DNA of 51,935 bases from an uncultured Bacteroidota bacterium. GTDB taxonomy: Bacteria > Bacteroidota > Ignavibacteria > UBA10030 > UBA8401. This document shows positions 8,024-15,380 of the stretch, piece after piece; within the stretch, counting starts at the first letter, position 1, and each line of letters begins with the position of its first letter. Location of the stretch: contig CALETH010000079.1 of NCBI GenBank assembly GCA_937920105.1, positions 1 to 51,935 on the forward strand, read 5' to 3'. The notes beneath the pieces are model-generated. The model searched no databases. It saw nothing but the letters and a program-made list of their open reading frames with translations, and had not been told where the DNA came from. The translations under genes and the position numbers were made by a program.

Positions 8024-8422
8024 ATGGGAAGTCAACAAAACATACTTTTAATTCTTGCTATTATGATAATTGGCATTGCTATTTCTATAAGTTACTCTAT
8101 AGTAACTTCTTACTCTATTCAAGTAGATAAAGATGAAATGCTTAATGAAATACGGGCTATAGCAGCAGATGCATATCAATATAAATCTCGTGAAAAAGAA
8201 ATAGGTGGAGGTAGTAACTCTTATTATCTATATAATCCATTACCAGAGATGATAAATACTACTAATGCAAAATATCAAGTATCAACATCAAATAAAAGCG
8301 TACTGTTATCATATGTAATGATATTAGGTATTTCAAAACGAGATACAGCAAATAAAATTTATGTTGAAGTAAATATGGAAGGTATTTTAAGAAATTTTTC
8401 GTACAGTGGTGATTTTCAGTAA
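8024..8422 (+). CDS. Pilin-like protein with Met-Gly start (P4), paralogue of P1
   Basis: 132 residues. Starts MGSQQNILLILAIMIIGIAI. After the helix it carries 'KDEMLNEIRAIAADAYQYKSR' and 'GGG', matching P1's 'KDGIVNELNNLAANAYQHRTR' and 'GGG'. The last residues 'FSYSGDFQ' match P1's 'FGYTGDFQ'. It is clearly a paralogue of the major subunit, but lies inside the minor-pilin cluster with weaker expression signals (no promoter or terminator of its own, although it has an AAGGAGA Shine-Dalgarno). Likely a minor pilin interacting with P1. Confidence 0.65.
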   Translation: MGSQQNILLILAIMIIGIAISISYSIVTSYSIQVDKDEMLNEIRAIAADAYQYKSREKEIGGGSNSYYLYNPLPEMINTTNAKYQVSTSNKSVLLSYVMILGISKRDTANKIYVEVNMEGILRNFSYSGDFQ

Positions 8423-8444
8423 TATATAATTTATAGAGGTTTTT

Positions 8445-10037
8445 ATGGGATATATGTCAATGTTATTAGTAGTAGGATTTACGGCTGTTATTTTTATAAG
8501 TAATGTCAGTCGTTCTAATATTACACAACAAGCATATGAAAATGCAATGATAGCATATGATAAAGTCACTCGTCATAATATGGCTATTACAGCATTAAAT
8601 ATTGCTAGTACAGAACTATATAAAAATAAAGACTTTCGAGGATTTTCTAATATTATTGTTGATGAAGGATTATCAACTACACAAATTGATACATTTTCTT
8701 ATGGCGGTCAACCATATATTAATATTGTTACCACTGCTAAATATGGAAAGGATTGGCGAGGCAATAGTAATGCTATAGATACAGTAAAATCAATAGGATT
8801 TTTTGAACGTTTTGCTAAGTATGTATTTTTTGCTGATAAAATGTTTAGAGAAATGAATTTTTTCTCTGGTGATACTATTTTCTCAGTTGATAATGGAGGG
8901 TATTTTCACAGTAATGATACAATACCCATTGCCAATAATTATGATTATTACGATTATGATATAATTAATTTGCCATTTCCTAAAATATATGTTAAAAATC
9001 TTCAAGATATTCGTTCTTCGGTTGCTGTTTCATGGTATGGGTTGGGATGTAGAAATAGTTGGGCATTTATAAATTTAGGAATTCCTACAGATAATGAAGG
9101 AAGAAGTGTTATGGGGTTGGCATCTGATATAAGGTCACCATTTAGTTGGTCTGACGGCACAGACCCCTCTATTCCTCAAGGTTCTCTAAATTATTATACA
9201 CCACTTCCAGGAGATTTAAGTTACACTGAAAATGCAGCAAAAAATGGTGGTTTATATATTGGTCCAGAAAATTATCCAAGTTACTATGGAACAGAAGTTT
9301 TAAAAGTTGAGGTATCATTAAAAGGTAATACACTTATAGTGCAAAAGATTAATGGTTCCACTGAAACTATTATTTTCGGTGATGTGGGTAGTATTGCTTC
9401 CAATGGAGTTATTTGCATTAAAGATGCAGAAGTTGGTCTTGATATTAAGAATGTAATTGGTAAATACAGTATTGTTTCAAATGTTTCTTCTCCATATACT
9501 GTTTCTAAAGAAATTGCAGCTGGCAGAGGTTCAATATATTTGCTTGATAATATTAAATATGTGGACACAACATCATTGTTTGGTATTATTTCTTATTGGG
9601 ATGTATTAATAAAAAAAAATGCCATAAATTGTTTTGATTCTACAGTAGGGCCCCAGTATAGTTTATTATCACAAAAACTTGATGACAATACTTATATTTC
9701 TGAGAATATAGATTATGATACCTCTTATCAAAATTATCATATTAACAAAAATTATAGGGTAGATGCATCAATTTTTTGTTTTAAAGGTGGTTTTGGTGCA
9801 GAAGGTATTGATAATGAGTTTACAGGTTATAGACCAACAAATAATAGGGTAATTGTGTATGGAGGGCTTATTTTTGGAAAAGCTAGAGTACTAAGGAGAT
9901 ACGGTGATTATACTTATAATGGTGATAGGAATTTAGGGTATAGGTATAAAACTATTTTGTTTAATCCACTTCTTCTTACAGAAGAACCACCATATTTTCC
10001 AATAGGTCCATTACGAATGCGTTCACGATTGGAGTAA
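8445..10037 (+). CDS. Large pilin-like protein with Met-Gly start (P5)
   Basis: 530 residues, unusually long for a pilin. Starts MGYMSMLLVVGFTAVIFIS, a single hydrophobic helix, then a helical segment 'AYENAMIAYDKVTRHNMAITALNIASTELYKN' (about 35-70) and a long Tyr/Asn/Gly-rich, beta-rich domain. The large exposed domain on a pilin-type helix resembles the arrangement in GspK or in adhesin-bearing minor pilins, so a pilus-tip role is plausible. No known adhesin motif or catalytic site is visible. Ends 139 bases before pilT. Confidence 0.55.
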   Translation: MGYMSMLLVVGFTAVIFISNVSRSNITQQAYENAMIAYDKVTRHNMAITALNIASTELYKNKDFRGFSNIIVDEGLSTTQIDTFSYGGQPYINIVTTAKYGKDWRGNSNAIDTVKSIGFFERFAKYVFFADKMFREMNFFSGDTIFSVDNGGYFHSNDTIPIANNYDYYDYDIINLPFPKIYVKNLQDIRSSVAVSWYGLGCRNSWAFINLGIPTDNEGRSVMGLASDIRSPFSWSDGTDPSIPQGSLNYYTPLPGDLSYTENAAKNGGLYIGPENYPSYYGTEVLKVEVSLKGNTLIVQKINGSTETIIFGDVGSIASNGVICIKDAEVGLDIKNVIGKYSIVSNVSSPYTVSKEIAAGRGSIYLLDNIKYVDTTSLFGIISYWDVLIKKNAINCFDSTVGPQYSLLSQKLDDNTYISENIDYDTSYQNYHINKNYRVDASIFCFKGGFGAEGIDNEFTGYRPTNNRVIVYGGLIFGKARVLRRYGDYTYNGDRNLGYRYKTILFNPLLLTEEPPYFPIGPLRMRSRLE

Positions 10038-10108
10038 AAAGTAAAAATACAAATTTACAATATAAGTAATCTATATAATTACCATAATTTGTTGTTTTAA
10101 AATCCATC

Positions 10109-10141
10109 TTGCAAAAAGAGTATAAATTTCATATACTTTTG
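10109..10141 (+). promoter_or_regulatory. Promoter candidate for pilT and the alignment genes
   Basis: TTGCAA (10109-10114), 17 bases, TATACT (10132-10137). The same bases contain TACTTTTG (10134-10141), which fits the Bacteroidota -7 consensus TAnnTTTG. The predicted start lies about 30 bases before the GTG codon at 10177, suggesting that pilT through the secretin gene can be transcribed separately from the pilin cluster. Confidence 0.4.
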
Positions 10142-10176
10142 ATTATTAATTAAAGTAAAAATTTAAATAAAAATTA

Positions 10177-11421
10177 GTGAATCAAGAATTACAGCATAAA
10201 ACAAAAGAAATTGTTAATAGAATTATTTCGCAAGTACCAAGTTATACACAAGGTATAGAGCGGCAAATGTTTATGGGAGAATTAATTGAAAAAAATTCTC
10301 CTGAAGATAAAGCCGTTGTTCGTGCATTTGTTGATTCAATACTTTCTTATATGTTTACCAACAATGCCTCGGATATTGATATGGGTGGACATGGTTCGCA
10401 AGGACAAATTTGGTATCGTATTCATGGTACAAAAAAACCAGATTCTATTTTTGGAACTTTTACTTTTGATGAAACCAATGCAATCATTCTTTCACTTCTT
10501 ACTGCCCGCCAAAGACAAATTCTTTATGAAGTAAAAAATATAGATTTTTCTCATACTATTACAAAAGATGAAAGTTCTTTTCGTTTCCGTGCTGACGCCT
10601 ATTTAGACCTTGACATTCTTGCATTAAACATGCGAGCAATCAATCAAAGCATTCGTAATTACAAAACATTTGAATTTCATCCCAATGTTACAAGAACAAT
10701 AAGTCTTGCTGCAACAAAAGAAGGACTTGTTCTTATTACTGGTATTACCGGTTCTGGAAAAAGTTCTACATTAGACGCAATTATAGATGTTAATAATCAA
10801 GTCGTTTCTGGGCATATTGTTATTATTGCTTCACCAATAGAATACGTACACAAATCTGTAAAATGTATCGTTCGTCACCGTGAAGTTGGGAGAGATGTAT
10901 TATCTTTTAAAGATGGAGCAATTCAAGCGTTACGTCAAGACCCTGATATTATTATGATTGGTGAAATGCGAGACCCTGAAACTATTTTAACAGCATTAGA
11001 AATTACTGATAGTGGACACAAAGTATTTTCAACATTACATACCTCTTCTGCAGTAGAAAGTATTGATAGAATAATTGGTGAAATTCCACCAATTGAACAA
11101 GACCGTGTACGAAATCGTTTTGCTGATGTATGTCGATGTGTAATTTCGCAAAAACTTATTCCTAGTATAGATGGAAAACGTGTACTTGCACGTGAGGTAA
11201 TGTTGATGAATGCTTCCGTAAAAGCAGCAATCAAAAACAATAATACCGGTGAAATCTATCAGATGATTCAAGAGTCTAATGATATCGGAATGAATACCAT
11301 GGAACAAGATTTAAAAAGACTATTTGTGCAGAAGAAAATTTCATTGGAAAATGCAATGGCTTATGCTAATAATAAAAAGCGTATGCAACAACTTCTTACT
11401 GGTGGTAGTATTAACGGGTAA
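10177..11421 (+). CDS. pilT: PilT-like (retraction-type) ATPase
   Basis: 414 residues with a GTG start. It belongs to the PilT/PilU branch of secretion ATPases. Walker A GITGSGKSS begins at residue 189. Walker B 'DPDIIMIGEMRDPETI' and the family's 'TDSGHKVFSTLHT' His box follow. It lacks the long N-terminal domain and the tetracysteine of PilB. In known systems PilT disassembles the filament and powers twitching, so its presence points to a dynamic type IV pilus rather than a pure type II secretion pseudopilus. It is somewhat longer than typical PilT (about 345), with the extra residues at the N-terminus. First gene of a run ending with the secretin. Confidence 0.9.
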   Translation: MNQELQHKTKEIVNRIISQVPSYTQGIERQMFMGELIEKNSPEDKAVVRAFVDSILSYMFTNNASDIDMGGHGSQGQIWYRIHGTKKPDSIFGTFTFDETNAIILSLLTARQRQILYEVKNIDFSHTITKDESSFRFRADAYLDLDILALNMRAINQSIRNYKTFEFHPNVTRTISLAATKEGLVLITGITGSGKSSTLDAIIDVNNQVVSGHIVIIASPIEYVHKSVKCIVRHREVGRDVLSFKDGAIQALRQDPDIIMIGEMRDPETILTALEITDSGHKVFSTLHTSSAVESIDRIIGEIPPIEQDRVRNRFADVCRCVISQKLIPSIDGKRVLAREVMLMNASVKAAIKNNNTGEIYQMIQESNDIGMNTMEQDLKRLFVQKKISLENAMAYANNKKRMQQLLTGGSING

Positions 11422-11481
11422 TTTTTAAATTCAACAAATTTATTTTTGAAATAATGTTTATTTATACTATAGAGAATATCC

Positions 11482-13053
11482 ATGCCATATAAAAAAGGTG
11501 AAGGTAGAACAGTTTTAGCATTTTTTGTTGAAGGTCTTGATGTAAAATATGCACATCTTTCAGCAAAAGGTAAGCGTATTATTTTGCATGATGTTAATTC
11601 CATTCGTTTAGTAAAAAGATTAGAGGAACGAACTGCAGATACCAATGTTGCAACAGACCAAGGTGGTGATGTTGGATTTAGCGACATTGATGCATTAGGT
11701 GGTGTGCAAGAAGAATTTGCTGCTGCTGCTGGTGCAGAAACTAATGGTACTGTTCTTGTTAATCTTCTCTCTCAATATCCGAACCGTCAGTATGAAATTA
11801 TTTATTCCATTTCTGAACCTACAATATATTATCATCTCTTTGAAAATTCTTTTGGTCTAGAAGGTCAAAAACTTAAGAAAAAATTAATAGAAGAATTATC
11901 CGTTATTCATTCAAAAACTTCAGCAGAAGATGAAGTTGCACATATTGAGGCTGCTGATGGTCAACTTCTTTCCATCACTCGTGAAAGTGGGTTGGCGTTT
12001 ATTGAATTATTGGAAAGTGTAAAAGATTTTCTTGGAAAACGTATTCCTAAAATTGCTGCAATAGAAACCTCGGATATTGCATTAATGAATATGTTTCGAG
12101 CAAATTATGAAGTTGGTGAAGAAGAAACTTCTGTTATTGTGTATTTAGGAGCAGAATCTAGCCGTCTTATCTTTATGAAAGGAAATAAATTTTTCCATTT
12201 TGCTCCAGTAATTAGTGAAGGAAAGATTTCTCCTAATATAGAAAATACATTATACTCAAGAATTTTGTTGGAACAGGATAGTGCGGGTATCGCACGTATT
12301 GATAGAATTTTTCTTGCTGGTGAAGCAAAAAATATAGAATTAAAAACATTTCTTGCACCGCAATTTTCAGAAGTACCAATTGAATATCTTTACTCATCAA
12401 CTTTGGACGTTCGTGAGTTTTCTGAAAATGCTGAAACAATTGTTTCAGAATATGCAATCCCCATTGCCTCAGCAATGCGAGTGTTAGATGCAAAAAATCC
12501 CTCCTATCATTATATAGATTTTCTTCCCAATAGTTTTAAAGAAGGTCAAAAAATATTTAAACTTGCTTGGCATGGATATTTGTTAATGGCATTGTTATTT
12601 GTTGGTACGCTAATTTTCACTAATCGTTATACAGCACAGAATGAACAAGTGCGAAAAGCACAAAATGAATTACAAAAAAAACAAGAGCAATTAGCAGAAA
12701 ACCAACGATTACAAAAGATGATAGATAGTTTAACTGCAGAAAATAGTCGTTATACAAATGCATTAGTAGTGTATGATTCTACAGTGCCAAACTACAATCG
12801 TTGGAGTAAAGCATTTTATCATCTTACCACAAGTGTGGAAGATGTCAATTCTTTATGGATAAAACAGTTGACTTCTAATGCGGATGGAACAATGGATATG
12901 GATGGATTTACTACTTCACGTCAAAGGATTCCGCGAATTGCCAATATGTTTGAAAAAGCAACATTGCAATCTGTTATGAGTGATAGTTTGAGAGGTCAAG
13001 ATATATATCAGTTCAAATTCAAAGTAGAAAAAATAGATTCTGAAAAAAAATAA
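11482..13053 (+). CDS. PilM-PilN fusion (inner-membrane alignment protein)
   Basis: 523 residues. Residues 1 to about 330 form an actin-like ASKHA domain of the PilM type ('TVLAFFVEGLDVKYAHLS' at the N-terminus, 'SVIVYLGAESSRLIFMKG' near 225). Then comes 'YHYIDFLPNSFKE' (about 345-358), the counterpart of the PilN 'INLLP' motif, one transmembrane helix ('HGYLLMALLFVGTLIF'), a coiled coil rich in Gln/Glu, and a ferredoxin-like C-terminal domain with 'LWIKQLTSNADGTMDMDGFT'. In most type IV pili PilM and PilN are separate. The fused layout resembles GspL of type II secretion. It should couple the cytoplasmic motor to the periplasmic PilO part. The next gene starts 9 bases after its stop. Confidence 0.8.
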   Translation: MPYKKGEGRTVLAFFVEGLDVKYAHLSAKGKRIILHDVNSIRLVKRLEERTADTNVATDQGGDVGFSDIDALGGVQEEFAAAAGAETNGTVLVNLLSQYPNRQYEIIYSISEPTIYYHLFENSFGLEGQKLKKKLIEELSVIHSKTSAEDEVAHIEAADGQLLSITRESGLAFIELLESVKDFLGKRIPKIAAIETSDIALMNMFRANYEVGEEETSVIVYLGAESSRLIFMKGNKFFHFAPVISEGKISPNIENTLYSRILLEQDSAGIARIDRIFLAGEAKNIELKTFLAPQFSEVPIEYLYSSTLDVREFSENAETIVSEYAIPIASAMRVLDAKNPSYHYIDFLPNSFKEGQKIFKLAWHGYLLMALLFVGTLIFTNRYTAQNEQVRKAQNELQKKQEQLAENQRLQKMIDSLTAENSRYTNALVVYDSTVPNYNRWSKAFYHLTTSVEDVNSLWIKQLTSNADGTMDMDGFTTSRQRIPRIANMFEKATLQSVMSDSLRGQDIYQFKFKVEKIDSEKK

Positions 13054-13062
13054 AAGGTTCCC

Positions 13063-13965
13063 GTGTCCTACAAAATTAGAAATACTATAGCATTAGGTGT
13101 GATATTTTTGCTCGTGATTGGTGTTGGTATTTATCTCACCATGTTTTTTCAACCGAAAAAAATTAAAAAAACACTTGACGAAGTAAAAAAGATAGAGAAG
13201 CAGTTACAAGATAATACTGCACAACTTCGAGCAATTGCTGCAATGCAAAATACTTTGCGAGAAACATTACATCGTTGGAATAATCGTACCAAAGAAATTC
13301 CGGAAATGGACCTTTCTTCGCAAACCTATGGTTATCTTAGTGATATTATTAATGAAAGTGGTGCAGAATATTTGCGAATGAATATGACGTACAAAGGAAA
13401 AAAAGATGCAGGAAAGGTAAGTTATAACACTTATAGTTTATCTGGGGTTTCAGAATTTCCTAATATTTTTCGTTTTATTTGGTTAATTGAAAATGGAAGA
13501 AAGTTATATAAAATAAATACACTAAGTTTGCAATCACAAGAAGTATTAAATGAACAAACAGGAAATACTATTATAAAATTAAATTATAATATGGATTTAC
13601 AAGCATATTATAGTGTAACGGAAAAAGCACTAAGTATGCAAGTCATGAAACCGGATTCAACACCTCAACCAATTACTGGAAATCCATTTCAACCGGCTGT
13701 GTTAACAAAATCTCCACCCAATGTTCGTAATCTTCTTAACATAGAAAAAATTTCAGTCAAAGCAACATCAAAAGAAAAAGCATTGGTGATGACTGATGAG
13801 GGAAGATTAATTACTTTAAAAATTGGTGATGAAGTGTATTTAGGAAAAGTTTCTGCAATACGTCCCGAAACCAGCGAAGTAGAATTTACGCTTAATGATG
13901 GTGGTATTATTTCTGTAAGAAAAAAGAAAATTCAATTTGATAACTTAAAAAATAAGGTGTACTAA
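13063..13965 (+). CDS. PilO-PilP fusion (alignment protein / secretin contact)
   Basis: 300 residues with a GTG start. One N-terminal transmembrane helix (about 8-30), a coiled coil ('KKIEKQLQDNTAQLRAIAAM'), and a PilO-like ferredoxin-type domain to about 195 ('YNTYSLSGVSEFPNIFRFIWLIEN'). A linker 'NPFQPAV' follows, then a PilP-like beta domain ('LNIEKISVKATSKEKALVMTDEGR' ... 'KIGDEVYLGKVSAI'). PilP is normally a separate lipoprotein that binds the secretin. Here it seems tethered to PilO. The secretin gene starts two bases after the stop codon. Domain assignment rests on pattern recognition and should be checked by profile search. Confidence 0.7.
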   Translation: MSYKIRNTIALGVIFLLVIGVGIYLTMFFQPKKIKKTLDEVKKIEKQLQDNTAQLRAIAAMQNTLRETLHRWNNRTKEIPEMDLSSQTYGYLSDIINESGAEYLRMNMTYKGKKDAGKVSYNTYSLSGVSEFPNIFRFIWLIENGRKLYKINTLSLQSQEVLNEQTGNTIIKLNYNMDLQAYYSVTEKALSMQVMKPDSTPQPITGNPFQPAVLTKSPPNVRNLLNIEKISVKATSKEKALVMTDEGRLITLKIGDEVYLGKVSAIRPETSEVEFTLNDGGIISVRKKKIQFDNLKNKVY

Positions 13966-13966
13966 A

Positions 13967-15238
13967 ATGAAAAACGTGATAAAAATTTTTATTCTGGCTT
14001 GTATTTTTTACAATCAATTAGCCACTGCACAAAATAATCGTGAAATGAGAACACTTTTTAAAGATTCTTTTTCACCAGAAGAATTAGTTTCTATTTCTAA
14101 AACATTACCTTTGGATAAAGCACTTTCATTGTTTAATGATTTTAGCAAAAAATATTATAACAAAATTATGGTGTATCCCAAAGATACCAACAGTATTGGT
14201 ATTGATATAGAAAATATGTATTGGTATCAAGCATTTGAAGAAGTACTTCGTAAGAAAAATTATTGGTATGAAGAACAAGAAGAGTATTTTAAAATTTTTC
14301 CGGTTGAAGCAGAAGGTACAACAACTACTGCTGGTGTCCCAATTCCTACCAATAAAATAGATTCCGTTGCTAAGAGTGTTTTTAAAAAACGAGATATAAA
14401 AATTAGTACAGTGTTTTTTAATATAGATGTTAACAAATCACTCAATACAGGAATTAATTGGAATTACTTATATTCTGGAGATACTACTGGTGGACCAACA
14501 ACAAAATTTGGTGCAAAAAATATTGGTAATTTAACCACAGGTGGAACAACAGGTAGTGGAGGAAGTCAACAACAAAACCAAAATAATTTTGTTGGAACAT
14601 TTATTCCTGCTCTTAATTTTGCAAATCTTACCGCGTTCATTTCATTTTTTCAAAAAAACAGTTTAGGAGATGTTATTTCTCGTCCTAATGTTGTTGTTAC
14701 TTCAGGAAACCAGGGAAAAATTCAAGTTGGTAAAGACATTTTTATTACTACAAAAGATATAGCAAATAATAATATATTAAAGCCTGTTTCTACCGGTATT
14801 ATTATTACTGTAACACCAACATATTATGAAAGTAATGGTAATCGTTTTATAGACCTTGATATTGCTGCGGAAAATAGTAGTGGTGATGCAACCGGTGGAA
14901 TTGCAAAATCTGCTGTTACTACAAAACTTGTTCTTATAGATAAAGAAGAAGCTGTTCTTGGTGGATTATATTCAACAAGTATACAAAAAGAACGAGGTGG
15001 GATTCCATTTTTGAAAGATTTACCGTGGTGGGTTTTAGGTCTCCGTTATGTTTTTGGTTATGATGCAGATATAGAAATCAAACAAGAACTTATTATTCTT
15101 TTAAAAGCAGAAGTAGTGCCAACAATAGAAGAACGTATTGCGAATAAGTTGCGTGAAAATGAAAGTGTTATTGCAAAAGAACGCAAAATAAATGAAGATG
15201 AAATTAAAAAAATTCGTAATAACACAAAGAAGAAGTAA
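13967..15238 (+). CDS. pilQ: Short secretin (PilQ/GspD family)
   Basis: 423 residues with a signal peptide ending near 'ATAQ' (about 22). One STN/N0-like domain at about 45-115 ('WYQAFEEVLRKKNYWYEE') is followed, after a Gly/Thr/Asn-rich loop, by the secretin domain (about 150-405). That domain has 'ISRPNVVVTSGNQGKIQVG', 'STGIIITVTPTYYES' and 'AVLGGLYSTS...GIPFLKDLPW'. PilQ and GspD are usually 650-750 residues with AMIN or several N1 domains, none of which is visible here. It should form the outer-membrane gate for the filament. Ends in a Lys/Glu/Asn-rich charged helix. Confidence 0.88.
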   Translation: MKNVIKIFILACIFYNQLATAQNNREMRTLFKDSFSPEELVSISKTLPLDKALSLFNDFSKKYYNKIMVYPKDTNSIGIDIENMYWYQAFEEVLRKKNYWYEEQEEYFKIFPVEAEGTTTTAGVPIPTNKIDSVAKSVFKKRDIKISTVFFNIDVNKSLNTGINWNYLYSGDTTGGPTTKFGAKNIGNLTTGGTTGSGGSQQQNQNNFVGTFIPALNFANLTAFISFFQKNSLGDVISRPNVVVTSGNQGKIQVGKDIFITTKDIANNNILKPVSTGIIITVTPTYYESNGNRFIDLDIAAENSSGDATGGIAKSAVTTKLVLIDKEEAVLGGLYSTSIQKERGGIPFLKDLPWWVLGLRYVFGYDADIEIKQELIILLKAEVVPTIEERIANKLRENESVIAKERKINEDEIKKIRNNTKKK

Positions 15239-15380
15239 TTGAGTATAAAAGTAGATGAATAGTGGAGTAAGAGAATCACTATTCGTTTTTTATACAGTCA
15301 TTCCTGCAAAAGAGTTTGAAAATTTGATTGTATAGAAAAAAAATTTACTTATCATAAACAATTTAAGAAAGGAAAGACCT

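Noticed and set aside
2757..15238. Pure type II secretion system
   Set aside because: A PilT-type retraction ATPase, a separate strongly expressed pilin-like gene and a PilM-type domain favour a type IV pilus relative, though the fusions resemble GspL.
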